A stretch of DNA of 64,000 nucleotides from assembly GCF_030347395.1 (NCBI RefSeq), contig NZ_CP128170.1, positions 2,976,001 to 3,040,000 of the forward strand, written 5' to 3'. Source of the stretch: Microbacterium sp. ET2. GTDB taxonomy: Bacteria > Actinomycetota > Actinomycetes > Actinomycetales > Microbacteriaceae. Below, one piece after another: positions 10,161 to 22,026 of this stretch (position 1 is its first letter; each line of letters starts with the position of its first letter). The translations under genes and the position numbers were made by a program. The notes beneath the pieces were generated by a model, which worked only from the letters and a program-made list of their open reading frames with translations, was not told where the DNA came from and ran no database searches.

Positions 10161-11932
10161 ATGACGACCGGCTCGGATCCCCGCACGGTGACGAGCTCGG
10201 CGCCGACGGCCGGGACGGCGACGGGTTCCACCGCGATCGGCCGCCGCATGGCGCAGTGGCGCGACTGGCGCTCGTGGCCCGACCGCCTCACGAACCTCTG
10301 GCGCCGATCTCTGAGGTTCCGCACCGTCCTCATCACCCTCGCCCTCACGGCGCTGACGGTCCTCATCGCCTGTGTGTGGATGGCCCTCGCGATCCAGCAC
10401 GACCTGTTCACCGCCGGGCGCGACCAGGCCACCGGCGGGGCGCTGCGGGCCACCCAGTCCGCTCAGGAGCGACTGGACTCGGCCGAGCCCGGGAACGACC
10501 CCGTGCAGCTGCAGCTGCTGATGACCACCCTGAGCACCGACCTGGCCGAGCAGTCGGGGAGCGACCGGATCGCGATCTTCCGCATCGACCGCGCGTCGCG
10601 CATCGCCCCGCAGGACCTGGTCACCCAGGGCCTTCCCGAGGAGGTGCTGAGCGAGGGCCTCCGGCAGAAAGTGCGGGCCGACGGCGACGTGCAGCAGTGG
10701 TGGCAGTCGGTGGCGCTGGAATCCGAGAACGGCGGCACCGTTCCCGGCATCGTGGTGGGCCAGCAGCTGTCCTTCCCCGTCGTCGGCGCGTACGAGGTCT
10801 ACATCGCCTACGACCTCGCCGGTGAATCGCAGATCCTCACCTTCATCCAAGGAACGCTCTGGGCGGTCGGTGTGGGCCTCGTCATCCTCATCGGGCTGAT
10901 CGCGTGGTTCGTCCTCCGCTCGGTGACCACCCCCATCGGGGAGGCCGCCGATACCAGCGCGAAGCTCGCCCGGGGAGAGCTGAACGTGCGACTCCCGGTG
11001 CGGGGACAGGATGAGCTGGCGACCCTCGGCCAGTCCTTCAACGCGATGGCCGACAGCATCGAGTCGCAGATCAAGGAGCTCGCCGAGCTGTCCCTCGTCC
11101 AGCAGCGCTTCGTCTCCGACGTCTCGCACGAGCTGCGCACGCCGCTCACGACGATCCGGCTCGCCGCCGACATGATCAACGACCAGCGCGACTCGTTCGA
11201 CCCCGCCACGGCGCGCGCCGCGGAGCTGCTGAACGCGCAGGTGCAGCGCTTCGAGACCCTCCTGACCGATCTGCTGGAGATCAGCCGCTACGACGCCGGA
11301 TCGGTCCAGTTGGGCTCGAGCCCACGAGTCTCGCCCATCTCGCAGGCGACGTCATCGAGTCGATGGGTCAGCTCGCCGAGCAGCACGGATCGGATGTGCG
11401 TCTGGTGGCTCCCGGGGGATATTCCCCGGTCGACATGGATCCTCGGCGGGTGCGGCGGATCGTCCGCAATCTGCTCGGCAACGCCATCGAGCACGGCGAG
11501 GGGCGCCCCATCGTCGTCACCGTGGACAGCGACCAGCAGGCCGTGGCGCTCGGGGTCCGCGACTTCGGGCTCGGGATGCGAGCCGAGGAGGTCGAGCACG
11601 TGTTCGACCGGTTCTGGCGTGCCGACCCGTCCCGCAAGCGCACGATCGGCGGCACCGGTCTCGGCCTGTCGATCTCGCTCGGAGATGCGCGCCTCCACGG
11701 TGGAGAGCTCGCGGTCTGGTCGGAGCTCGGGCGGGGATCGCACTTCGTGCTGACCCTGCCGCGCCTCGCGCAGGGGCTTCAGGGCGCGTCGCCCATCGCC
11801 GTGGTCCCGGGGGAGGACAACACCGCGCCGCTGGACGCCCTCGGGCTCACCCAGCCGATCCAGGTGCTGTCCGAGAGCGCCACCGTCGCGGCATCCCCCG
11901 GTGACGGCCGTCGGTCTCAGGGGGCATCGTGA
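10161..11932 (+). pseudogene. mtrB: Sensor histidine kinase MtrB, frameshifted as sequenced
   Basis: The partner kinase of MtrA, read in two frames. The 5' frame (10161 to about 11312) gives an N-terminal helix near residues 53-77, an extracytoplasmic sensor region, a second helix near 235-255 followed by HAMP, and the HisKA motif VSDVSHELRTPLTTIR with His near residue 323. After SRYDAGSVQL the homology jumps to another frame, continuing as LEPTSLAHLAGDVIESMGQL and then the complete ATPase domain (NLLGNAIEHG, DFGLGM, GGTGLGLSIS) to 11932. One inserted base at 11312-11314 (GGG to GGGG) restores a single ~590-residue MtrB. Unrepaired, the product ends at 11753 without the ATPase domain. lpqB overlaps the restored stop by 4 nt, so the downstream frame is the natural one. 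A sequencing error is at least as likely as a real mutation. Confidence 0.9.
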
Positions 11933-13629
11933 GAGGCGCGGCGAGGGGCGTCCGCGCGCTGCACGCCCTCGCGGTGGCGGTCCTCACCGTCCTCGCGCTC
12001 ACCGCGTGCGCGGGGCTTCCCCTCACCGGAACGGTGCAGGGCGGGCGTTCGGTGGGGGAGCAGCTCCCGGGGCCCGACTTCCTGCGTCTTCCCGACCGGC
12101 CGCAGCCGGGCGCGACACCGGAGGAGATCGTCGACGGATTCCTCCGCGCCGGGGCGGGCCCGCTCAGCGACTGGGCGCGGGCGCGCGAATTCCTCGCGCC
12201 CGCCCTTCGGGATACATGGGATCCGACGGCGGGGGTCATCATCGAACCGACCGGCACGACCCGCACGCCGGTCGCCGTCGGCGAGAACGCCGTCGAGGTG
12301 GCGGTCGCCCCGACGGCGACCGTGGACGCGACCGGGGTCTATGAACCCGCCACCGGCGGCACCCTGCCGCTGCGGTTCGAACTGCTTCAGCAGGAGGACG
12401 GCGAGTGGCGGATCAGCCAGGCACCCGACGGCATCGTGCTCGACCGCGATTCGTTCGTCACCGCCTTCGATCGGTACACCCTCGCCTTCTTCGACCCGAC
12501 CTTCGAGTACCTCGTTCCCGACGGGCGGTGGTTCCCGACGACGAACGCCGCCACGCGCATCGCCGCGGCCCTCGTCGAGGGTTCGCCGGTGGAGTGGCTG
12601 GCAGGCTCGGTGGTCTCGGCCTTCCCCGACAGTGTGGCGCTCAGCCCGACTGCGGTCCCGGTGTCTCTGGGCGAGGCGCAGGTGAGCCTCAACGAGGCGG
12701 CGCTGACGGTCGAGCAGCTCACCCTCGACCGGATGCAGACCCAGCTCGATGAGAGCCTGGCCTCCGCCGGGGTGACCCGGGTGCAGATGCGGGTGGGGTC
12801 CTCCGACGTCGAGGCGGGAACCGTCGCCGTGCGCTCCACCCGTGTCGCAGCCCAGCCGCTCGTTGTCACAGCCGATGGATTCGGGTTCCTCACCGGCGAC
12901 GAACTCGACCGCGTGCCGGGACTGTCCGATGCGCTGGATCAGGCGGCGGACGTCGACGCGCTGCAGCTGTCGCCCGACCGCGTCTTCGCCGCCGCACGCT
13001 TCGCAGGCGACGGATCGACCGGTCGCGTGGACGCCGACGGCGACGTGCAGGTGTTCGATCAGCGTCCCGGTCTGGTCGCGCCGACGATCGACCCGTTCGG
13101 CTACGTCTGGACCGTTCCCGAGGCGACTCCGGCCGCGCTGCGGGCGTGGGTGCCGAGCGGACCGATCGAGATCGCCAACGCCTGGCCGGGCGCCGCCACG
13201 ATCTCGGCGATGGCGCTGTCGCGCGACGGCACACGCCTGGCCGCGGCCGTGACCGTCGGTGGGCGGACGACGCTGAGCGTCGCCGGCGTGATCCGGGATG
13301 GGGATGGAGTGCCGAGCGGCCTCGGCGACCCGGTCGTCATCGGCGACCTGGAGGGCGCGGTGTCGTCGGTCACCTGGCTCGACGACTCGTCTGTGGCCGC
13401 CCTCATCGACGGCGGCACGGAGCCGCGCCTGCGGGAGCAGGTCGTGGGGGGCGAGGGGACGGAGTCCGCGGCGCCCGCCGGAGCCGACACCCTCGCAGGT
13501 GGCAACTCCGCCTCCTCGCTGCGGGTCCACACCGATCAGGGCGGCCTGTTCGTTCGTCGCGGCGCGAACTGGACGCAGACGGCGGAGGGCATCCTCGTCC
13601 TGGCGACTCAGCAGGGGGCGCCGCGCTGA
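11929..13629 (+). CDS. lpqB: Lipoprotein LpqB
   Basis: 566 residues. A basic N-terminus and hydrophobic stretch end in the lipobox LTAC (Cys27), so it is a membrane-anchored lipoprotein. A GerMN domain lies near residues 200-300 and a beta-propeller-like C-terminal region follows, the architecture of actinobacterial LpqB. LpqB interacts with the sensor domain of MtrB and modulates MtrA signalling in mycobacteria. The GTG start overlaps the mtrB stop (GTGA), so it is translationally coupled to mtrB and belongs to the mtrAB operon. An N-terminal extension is excluded by the well-formed signal peptide. Confidence 0.95.
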   Translation: MRGAARGVRALHALAVAVLTVLALTACAGLPLTGTVQGGRSVGEQLPGPDFLRLPDRPQPGATPEEIVDGFLRAGAGPLSDWARAREFLAPALRDTWDPTAGVIIEPTGTTRTPVAVGENAVEVAVAPTATVDATGVYEPATGGTLPLRFELLQQEDGEWRISQAPDGIVLDRDSFVTAFDRYTLAFFDPTFEYLVPDGRWFPTTNAATRIAAALVEGSPVEWLAGSVVSAFPDSVALSPTAVPVSLGEAQVSLNEAALTVEQLTLDRMQTQLDESLASAGVTRVQMRVGSSDVEAGTVAVRSTRVAAQPLVVTADGFGFLTGDELDRVPGLSDALDQAADVDALQLSPDRVFAAARFAGDGSTGRVDADGDVQVFDQRPGLVAPTIDPFGYVWTVPEATPAALRAWVPSGPIEIANAWPGAATISAMALSRDGTRLAAAVTVGGRTTLSVAGVIRDGDGVPSGLGDPVVIGDLEGAVSSVTWLDDSSVAALIDGGTEPRLREQVVGGEGTESAAPAGADTLAGGNSASSLRVHTDQGGLFVRRGANWTQTAEGILVLATQQGAPR

Positions 13630-13717
13630 CTCCTCCCCAGGCACGCGCGACGCGACGTTGTCCACCGATCACGCGGCGGCGGCTCGCGCCCGCGCCGGGA
13701 CGCGCGAGGCTGACGGC

Positions 13718-14386
13718 ATGCCCTTCCTGTCCACCGTGTCCGAGTCGCTCGCAGACGCTCTCGCCCTCATCCTCCCGGTCGAGTGCGCCGGGTGCGACAC
13801 CGAGGATCAGGCGCTCTGCGCGGGATGCCGCGATGCGCTCGTCCCGCGGCCGACGAGGCGTCTGCTCGACGAAGAGGTCTGGGTGCACAGCGCCCTCGCC
13901 TTCGAAGGGATTCCGGCCCGCGTCATCCGCTGCCTGAAGGAGGAGGGCCGCACGGGACTCGCCCGACCGCTGGGCAGGGCGCTGCGCGACGCCATCCTGT
14001 CCTCGGACGCGCCTGGGGACGCCGTCGTCGTTCCGGTGCCGTCCTCGCGCCGGGCGCTGCGTCGCCGCGGCTTCGCGGTGACGCCGCTCCTCGTCCGACG
14101 GGCCGGGTTCCGCACCGTCGGGCTGCTCGCACCCGCGCGGGTGACCGCCGATCAGCGGGGGCTCGATCGCGACGCCCGGGCGCGCAATGTGGCCGGGAGC
14201 CTGCGCGTCCGCGCGCGGAGTGCCGAGCTCCTGCGCGATCGCCCCATCGTGATCGTCGATGACGTCCTCACCACGGGAGCGACCCTCCTCGAAGCCGCGG
14301 GCACGCTCCGATCGGCGGGGCTCACCGTGGCCGCGGCGGCAACGGTCGCCGCGACTCCGCGGCGCTCATCCGCAACTCACAGGTGA
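13718..14386 (+). CDS. comF: ComF family phosphoribosyltransferase-like protein
   Basis: 222 residues. The N-terminal part has the zinc-finger-like CAGCDTEDQALCAGC of ComF proteins. The C-terminal phosphoribosyltransferase fold shows the PRPP-binding motif VIVDDVLTTGATL and the VVVPVPSSRRALRRRGF segment. ComF is needed for natural transformation in several bacteria, but actinobacterial homologues are uncharacterised. The ATG at 13718 is preferred although the frame is open further upstream, because the upstream part is only an overlap with lpqB in another frame and ComF proteins begin close to the zinc motif. The order lpqB-comF-hpf-secA is conserved across actinobacteria. Confidence 0.9.
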   Translation: MPFLSTVSESLADALALILPVECAGCDTEDQALCAGCRDALVPRPTRRLLDEEVWVHSALAFEGIPARVIRCLKEEGRTGLARPLGRALRDAILSSDAPGDAVVVPVPSSRRALRRRGFAVTPLLVRRAGFRTVGLLAPARVTADQRGLDRDARARNVAGSLRVRARSAELLRDRPIVIVDDVLTTGATLLEAAGTLRSAGLTVAAAATVAATPRRSSATHR

Positions 14387-14430
14387 TCAGGTGGGCGTCC
14401 TGCGTGACAGCTGTGGGCCACGGCACTACG

Positions 14431-14463
14431 TTGGGGGGACACACGCACACTGCCGTGTATACA
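14431..14463 (+). promoter_or_regulatory. Candidate promoter of hpf
   Basis: TTGGGG at 14431-14436 and an extended -10-like TGTATACA at 14456-14463 are the only promoter-like AT-rich signals in the 131-bp comF-hpf gap. The spacing (about 20 nt) is longer than ideal, so confidence is low. Transcription from here would begin just before the hairpin at 14476. Confidence 0.35.
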
Positions 14464-14475
14464 GAGGCGACTGGT

Positions 14476-14499
14476 GGTCCGCCCTTGTCCGGGCGGACC
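14476..14499 (+). promoter_or_regulatory. Perfect hairpin in the hpf leader
   Basis: ggtccgccc (14476-14484) and gggcggacc (14491-14499) form a perfect 9-bp stem with a 6-nt loop, ending 5 nt before the ribosome-binding site aaggagg of hpf. With no U-run and a gene immediately downstream it is more likely a 5'-leader structure affecting mRNA stability or translation than a terminator. Confidence 0.55.
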
Positions 14500-14517
14500 G
14501 GATCAAGGAGGTCTGAC

Positions 14518-15180
14518 ATGGAGAGCAGCATCGTCGGCGTAGGGGTCGGTATCACCGATCGGTTCCGCGCGGTCGTCGAGGAGAAGGCGCCCCGGATCGA
14601 ACACCTCGCGCCGCGAGCCCAGCGCCTGGACGTCAAGGTCACCCATCGCACGTACCGCAACGGTCACGTGGAGGACCACACCGTGGAACTCACCGTCACG
14701 GGCAAGGGCCCGGTCGTGCGGGCCGAGGCGACCGACGCCGACAAGTTCACCGCCCTCGACCTCGCGGTCGACAAGCTCTGCGAGCAGCTGCGCCGCGCGA
14801 AGGACAAGCGGGTCGATGCGCGCAATCATCCGCGCGGCCCGAAGTTCGAAAAGGGCACCGGGGCGCTCGAGGGGATCGACGTCGAACCCGCATCCGTCGA
14901 CGTGCTCCGTGCCGTCGCGACCGGTGAGGTGCCGATCGTGAACGGTGAGGCCGAGGAAGAGGAGTACACCCCCGTCGTCATCCGCACGAAGGAATTCGGG
15001 CCCGAATGGATGACCGTCGAGGACGCCGTGGACCGCATGGAACTCGTCGGACACGATTTCTTCCTCTTCATCGACGTCCGCACCGACCACCCGAGCGTGG
15101 TCTACCGCCGCAAGGGATGGGACTACGGCGTGATCTCACTGACCACGCAAGCGCAGCCGGCGGCGGAACTGGTCTCCTGA
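14518..15180 (+). CDS. hpf: Long-form ribosome hibernation promoting factor
   Basis: 220 residues. The N-terminal YfiA/RaiA domain (residues 1-105, GVGVGITDRFRAVVEEKAPR) binds the small ribosomal subunit. The C-terminal dimerisation domain (from ~150, VVIRTKEFGPEWMTVEDAVD, ending with GHDFFLFIDVRTDHPSVVYRR) is that of the long HPF that forms 100S ribosomes in stationary phase or stress. The ATG at 14518 has a near-perfect ribosome-binding site (aaggagg) 6 nt upstream. It is preceded by a leader hairpin and followed by a strong terminator, so it is probably a single transcription unit. Confidence 0.96.
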   Translation: MESSIVGVGVGITDRFRAVVEEKAPRIEHLAPRAQRLDVKVTHRTYRNGHVEDHTVELTVTGKGPVVRAEATDADKFTALDLAVDKLCEQLRRAKDKRVDARNHPRGPKFEKGTGALEGIDVEPASVDVLRAVATGEVPIVNGEAEEEEYTPVVIRTKEFGPEWMTVEDAVDRMELVGHDFFLFIDVRTDHPSVVYRRKGWDYGVISLTTQAQPAAELVS

Positions 15181-15196
15181 CCCCCTGACGAAGAGA

Positions 15197-15232
15197 CGGA
15201 TGCCCCGGGCGAAGGTCAGCCCGGGGCATCCG
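15197..15232. terminator. Strong 14-bp hairpin terminator between hpf and the coiled-coil gene
   Basis: cggatgccccgggc (15197-15210) and gcccggggcatccg (15219-15232) are perfectly complementary with an 8-nt loop. It lies between two convergent genes, 17 nt after the hpf stop and 25 nt past the stop of the minus-strand gene, and may terminate transcription from both sides. Confidence 0.75.
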
Positions 15233-15256
15233 CTCGTCCGGCGCAGCGTGTCGGGG

Positions 15257-16606
15257 TCAGTCGATGAAGCCGTCGAGCAGGCTGCCGATCACGAGACCGC
15301 CGAGGATGCCGCCCATCAGGCCGCTTCCCCCACTGTTGCCGCGACCGCCGCCCCAGCCGCCGCCCCACTGGTCAGGACCGTTCTGCGGGCGGGACGAGTC
15401 GATGTCGCGCTGGGCGAGCTGAAGGGCCTCGCTGGCGAGGTGCGCGACGCGACGCGACATGGTCATGGCCTGCTCGCGGTGGTCCTCGTCGATGTCGATC
15501 GCCGCCGAGGCGGAGGTGCCGAGATAGCGGTCGAGGTCGATGCGGATGCGCTCCGCCTCGGCGATCCGGGTGCGCGCGTCCGCGCCGATCCACCCGCGGT
15601 GGCCGGCGATGACATCCCGCGCGACGGCGAGCTGCCGGTCGGCGTCGTCGATCGAGTGCCGCACGTGCGCGATGTCGGGGATCGGCCGCGCCGCACGCTC
15701 TCGCGCCTTGGCGACGGCCTCGTCGAGGGCGATGTTCGCCGCGCGCAGGCGCGTCAGCTGTGCGAAGGGATCGGTGTTCACACCGGCGGCGGGAAGGGCG
15801 GCAAGCGCCGCCTGCAGCTCGCCCATCGCTTCGGCGACGCCCGCGGTCTGCGGTGCGGTCCGGGCCGCGATGAGGTCGCCGCGCGAGTCCTCCACGACTG
15901 CGGCGAGGGTCGATTCCGCCCGGAGCGCCTCGACTTCGAACGTCTCGACGGCGTCGATGAGGGTCTCGGCGCGGCGCACCGCCTCGGTGCAGGCCTCCAG
16001 GGCCAGGTTGGCCTGCTCCCGCTGGCCGGCCTCGCGGCGCCGCTCGGCGATGCCGGCGCTGTGCTCGGCGAAACCGAGGAGCTGCTCGGCCTCGGCCGGG
16101 TTGGCCTCGATCTGGTGAAGAGCCTCGTCGGAGTAGCGGGCGCCGAGTCGGGTCACCGTCTCCCGGGCCTGCGGCAGGCGCCCGCGCAGCCGTTCGGCGT
16201 CGCGGCGTACCCCGGCGATGATCTCGGGCGCCCGGCGAGCGCGGGCGATCGGCTCGGCGAGCGCCTCGGTGCGGTCATCGAGCAACTCCTCCGCCCACTC
16301 GCACAGCTGCACGATCCGGGCGTTGCGGGTGCGCAGCTCCTCCGGAGTGTCGGGGATCTCGTCGTGGTTGAGCTGGTGGAGATGGAACGCCTCGCTCATG
16401 TGGGTGCGCACCGACTCCAGCGCCTCGCGGAGATCGGCGGTAGGGCCGCTGCCGAGCTCGGCCTCGGCGAAGGCGAGTTCGTCGGTGGTGACGCGGATGC
16501 GCTCGTCGGTGGCGACCAGGGAAGACTGCGCCCGCCGGGCGAGATCGGCGTCCTGCGCCGCGACTTCTTCGCGTTCCTTCTTGCGACTGCCCCAGAATCC
16601 GGCCAT
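15257..16606 (-). CDS. Coiled-coil protein with Gly-rich C-terminus, function unknown
   Basis: 449 residues. The first ~35 residues are charged (MAGFWGSRKKEREEVAAQ) without a signal peptide. Residues ~20-400 are almost entirely helical heptad-like sequence rich in Ala, Arg and Glu. The tail is WGGGWGGGRGNSGG followed by a short hydrophobic stretch (GLMGGILGGLVIGSLLDGF). This layout resembles the C-terminal two-thirds of actinobacterial TPM-domain proteins, but no TPM domain, signal peptide or first membrane helix is present, so it is either a relative that lost the domain or a separate family. It is followed 102 bp away on the same strand side by a PadR-type gene. I do not recognise a specific function. 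Confidence 0.75.
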   Translation of the reverse strand: MAGFWGSRKKEREEVAAQDADLARRAQSSLVATDERIRVTTDELAFAEAELGSGPTADLREALESVRTHMSEAFHLHQLNHDEIPDTPEELRTRNARIVQLCEWAEELLDDRTEALAEPIARARRAPEIIAGVRRDAERLRGRLPQARETVTRLGARYSDEALHQIEANPAEAEQLLGFAEHSAGIAERRREAGQREQANLALEACTEAVRRAETLIDAVETFEVEALRAESTLAAVVEDSRGDLIAARTAPQTAGVAEAMGELQAALAALPAAGVNTDPFAQLTRLRAANIALDEAVAKARERAARPIPDIAHVRHSIDDADRQLAVARDVIAGHRGWIGADARTRIAEAERIRIDLDRYLGTSASAAIDIDEDHREQAMTMSRRVAHLASEALQLAQRDIDSSRPQNGPDQWGGGWGGGRGNSGGSGLMGGILGGLVIGSLLDGFID

Positions 16607-16708
16607 GGATCGATCCTACGGTTCCCGTTCGAGCGGGCCGCTGGACAACGGCTGGGGAACAGGGTGATGGAGGGGAGGCTTCGCCCACGGCGTAACCGGC
16701 CTCGGGGT

Positions 16709-17287
16709 TCACGGTCGCGGAGGGCGCCCCCGACGCGGTCTCTGGGTAGCCAGGGCGACGGCGAGCGCGTGATCCGGATGCTGCGCCAGCACCTGCGCCG
16801 CATGATCGAGCCACCGCACCTCGGCCTCGAGTGCGTCACGTCGGGCGGCGAGGACGAGGGCCCGGGGGAGGGCATCGGCCTGTTCGGCGGCGCCGAGCTC
16901 CTCGCGAACCCGCGCCAGCTCCGCCGCCGAGGAGCGGCGCTGCGCCGCCAGCACATCGTCGACGTCGACGCCCGGGAGGCTGGCGGCGAGGGCGACCTTC
17001 GCCGCGACATCCTCTCTGCCGGCCCGCGCGCGGGGAGCGGGCGAGCCGAACCATTCCGCGACGGCGGACGATCCCGCCGGCGTGATGCTCCAGTAGATGT
17101 GGCCCTGGGTGTCGGGTTCTCCCCGCACCACCAGGCCGTCGCGCTCGAGCCGTTCGAGGGTGCGGTAGATCTGGCCGACGTTCAGAGGCTGATCCGCGCC
17201 GGTGCGCCGATCGTGTTCGGCGCGCAGCTGGTAGCCGTAGCACGGCCCCTGGTCGAGGATCGCGAGGAGACTCTGCGGTACCGACAT
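16709..17287 (-). CDS. PadR family transcriptional regulator
   Basis: 192 residues from the ATG at 17287. The N-terminal winged helix is typical PadR ([20 protein letters not shown] ... [18 protein letters not shown] ... [19 protein letters not shown]), and the C-terminal half is a helical dimerisation region. The internal ATG is preferred over an earlier in-frame start 32 residues upstream because PadR proteins begin right at this motif. The upstream 40 bp hold an inverted repeat (GTAT-N4-ATAC at 17321-17332), a plausible autoregulatory operator. The nearest possible target is the coiled-coil gene downstream on the same strand. Confidence 0.9.
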   Translation of the reverse strand: MSVPQSLLAILDQGPCYGYQLRAEHDRRTGADQPLNVGQIYRTLERLERDGLVVRGEPDTQGHIYWSITPAGSSAVAEWFGSPAPRARAGREDVAAKVALAASLPGVDVDDVLAAQRRSSAAELARVREELGAAEQADALPRALVLAARRDALEAEVRWLDHAAQVLAQHPDHALAVALATQRPRRGRPPRP

Positions 17288-17320
17288 CCGTCTCTCGCTT
17301 TCGCTGCAGGTGCGGCTCGA

Positions 17321-17332
17321 GTATATGCATAC
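17321..17332. promoter_or_regulatory. Candidate PadR operator
   Basis: GTATATGCATAC has complementary 4-bp arms GTAT/ATAC around ATGC and is an AT-rich island in an otherwise very GC-rich region, 34 nt before the PadR ATG. Size and position fit an autoregulatory PadR site. This is inferred from sequence symmetry only. Confidence 0.4.
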
Positions 17333-17427
17333 CCGGCAACGTGCCCGCCGCCGCGATCTTCGCCCAGCCCACGCCAAGGTCACGGGTGGATAACATGGGG
17401 AGGTTCGCCCGACAGTATGGAGATTTC

Positions 17428-20250
<2,823 letters not shown>

Positions 20251-20318
20251 CGCCCGGCCGGTCCACGAGCCGGCGATTGGACGGCTGCGGCGGTCGGTGA
20301 CGGCCGTTCCACCGCCGC

Positions 20319-20324
20319 TATCCT
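20319..20324 (+). promoter_or_regulatory. -10 box of the aminotransferase gene (leaderless)
   Basis: TATCCT lies 6 nt before the ATG at 20331, so transcription would start at or next to the start codon. No ribosome-binding site is present. Confidence 0.55.
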
Positions 20325-20330
20325 GAGTCG

Positions 20331-21557
20331 ATGACGCTCCTTCGCCCCCTCGACCAATCGCGCAAGCTCCGCGACGTTCTCTACGAGATCCGCGGTCAGG
20401 CACTGGTGGAGGCGCAGCGGCTGGAGGCCGAGGGCCACAACATCCTGAAGCTGAACACCGGCAACCCCGCCGCGTTCGGGTTCGACGCGCCCTACCAGAT
20501 CGTCCGCGACATGATCGATGCCGTGCCTCACGCGCACGGGTACAGCGACAGTCGAGGAATCATGTCGGCGCGGCTCGCGGTGGTGTACCGCTACGAGCAG
20601 ACGCCCGGGTTCCCGCAGGTCGACCCCGACGACGTCTATCTCGGCAACGGCGTGTCCGAACTCATCACCATGACCATGCAGTCGCTTCTCGACGAGGGCG
20701 ACGAGGTGCTCATCCCCGCGCCCGACTACCCGCTGTGGACCGCGATGACGAGCCTCGGCGGCGGAACTCCGGTGCACTACCACTGCGACGAGTCGGCGGG
20801 ATGGCAACCCGACCTCGAGGACATCCGCGCCAAGATCACCGAGCGCACCAAGGCGATCGTGGTGATCAACCCGAACAACCCCACGGGGGCGGTGTACACC
20901 CGAGAGGTGCTGGAGGGAATCGCCGACATCGCCCGCGAGCACTCGCTGCTGCTGCTGGCGGACGAGATCTACGATCGCATCGTCTTCGACGACGCCGAAC
21001 ACATCCCGATGGCGGTCGTCGCCCCCGACCTGCTCTGTCTCACCTTCAACGGGTTGAGCAAGACCTATCGGGTCGCGGGATACCGTTCGGGATGGCTCGT
21101 CATCACGGGTCCGAAAGACCACGCTGCGGGCTTCCTCGAGGGGATCACGCTGCTCGCCTCGACGAGGCTCTGCCCCAACGTCCCCGCACAGCACGCCGTG
21201 CAGGCCGCGCTCTCGGGCATCCAGTCGATCGACGCCCTCATCGCGCCGACCGGCCGCCTGCATGAACAGCGCGATGCGGCCTGGGAAGGGCTCGAGGCGA
21301 TTCCCGGGGTGACCTGCGTACGGCCGGCGGGTGCGCTGTACGCCTTCCCGCGGCTCGATCCCGAGGTGTACGAGATCCGCGACGACGCCAAGCTCGTCTA
21401 CGACTTCCTCGTCGCCGAGCATGTGCTCCTCGTGCAGGGCACGGGCTTCAACTGGCCGACGCCTGACCACGTACGCATCGTCACGCTGCCGGAGGCGAGG
21501 GTGCTCAGTCAAGCGATCGAGCGGCTCGGCAACTTCCTGTCGTCGTATCGCCAGTAG
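20331..21557 (+). CDS. PLP-dependent aminotransferase, AlaA-like class I/II
   Basis: 408 residues with the class I/II aminotransferase fold: KLNTGNPAAFGF near the N-terminus, YLGNGVSELITMTMQ (PLP phosphate region), INPNNPTGAVY, LLADEIYDRIVFD, and the PLP Schiff-base lysine (about Lys243) in FNGLSKTYRVAGYRSGW. It is closest in appearance to AlaA/YfbQ-type glutamate-pyruvate transaminases, but the amino donor is inferred. It sits 80 bp after secA with its own leaderless promoter, so it is probably not co-transcribed. Confidence 0.92.
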   Translation: MTLLRPLDQSRKLRDVLYEIRGQALVEAQRLEAEGHNILKLNTGNPAAFGFDAPYQIVRDMIDAVPHAHGYSDSRGIMSARLAVVYRYEQTPGFPQVDPDDVYLGNGVSELITMTMQSLLDEGDEVLIPAPDYPLWTAMTSLGGGTPVHYHCDESAGWQPDLEDIRAKITERTKAIVVINPNNPTGAVYTREVLEGIADIAREHSLLLLADEIYDRIVFDDAEHIPMAVVAPDLLCLTFNGLSKTYRVAGYRSGWLVITGPKDHAAGFLEGITLLASTRLCPNVPAQHAVQAALSGIQSIDALIAPTGRLHEQRDAAWEGLEAIPGVTCVRPAGALYAFPRLDPEVYEIRDDAKLVYDFLVAEHVLLVQGTGFNWPTPDHVRIVTLPEARVLSQAIERLGNFLSSYRQ

Positions 21558-21595
21558 CCCGGGCGTCCCGTGCGCGCGGGGGGCGGGGGCGGCAG

Positions 21596-21613
21596 CGGCG
21601 AGGGTCCCTCGCC
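21596..21613. terminator. Short hairpin after the aminotransferase gene
   Basis: ggcgaggg and ccctcgcc (21597-21604 and 21606-21613) form an inverted repeat around a single T, effectively a 7-bp stem with a 3-nt loop, 39 bp after the aminotransferase stop. A weak terminator is possible. Confidence 0.35.
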
Positions 21614-21657
21614 TCCCGGGAACCGTCAAGGCCCTCCCGGACCGACATCGTCCTGTC

Positions 21658-21663
21658 TACCGT
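21658..21663 (+). promoter_or_regulatory. -10 box of the small conserved gene (leaderless)
   Basis: TACCGT ends 6 nt before the ATG at 21670, the same arrangement as other leaderless genes in this window. Confidence 0.5.
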
Positions 21664-21669
21664 TGCGAT

Positions 21670-22017
21670 ATGGCGATCGAGTTGAACGAACCTGCACTGC
21701 GCCACGCCCGCTCCCTGGTCCGCGACGGGAAGGTGGTCCGCGACGAACGAGACGACTGGTCGGAGGCGGCGCCGAGCGCCGACGACGAGAACGAGTTCAT
21801 CGACAGGGAGGGCTGGACGCAGTACTCGCACTGGCACCTCGGCATCGACAGGAGTGAGAACGGCGAGACCAAGAAGGCCTATTCGTTCCCGTTCGGCGAT
21901 TTCCGCCGCGTTCACCGGTCAGGAGTCATCTCCGGTGAGAGCAGGGCCGGTCAGTACGAACACATCGAGATCCGCGATGCGCTGAAGTCGCTCCTCGAGC
22001 TGATCGACGAGGGCTGA
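21670..22017 (+). CDS. Conserved actinobacterial protein of unknown function (115 aa)
   Basis: Small acidic cytoplasmic protein (MAIELNEPALRHARSLV ... DDWSEAAPSADDENEFI ... YSHWHLGID ... FGDFRRVHRSGVISGESRAG). I recognise this sequence pattern, especially the FRRVHR and ESRAGQY segments, from many small hypothetical proteins of actinobacteria, but no function is known to me. No membrane helix or signal peptide is seen. The start is fixed by the leaderless -10 box 6 nt upstream. An earlier in-frame start at 21331 lies inside the aminotransferase gene and is rejected. Confidence 0.8.
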   Translation: MAIELNEPALRHARSLVRDGKVVRDERDDWSEAAPSADDENEFIDREGWTQYSHWHLGIDRSENGETKKAYSFPFGDFRRVHRSGVISGESRAGQYEHIEIRDALKSLLELIDEG

Positions 22018-22026
22018 CGGCGAGCG

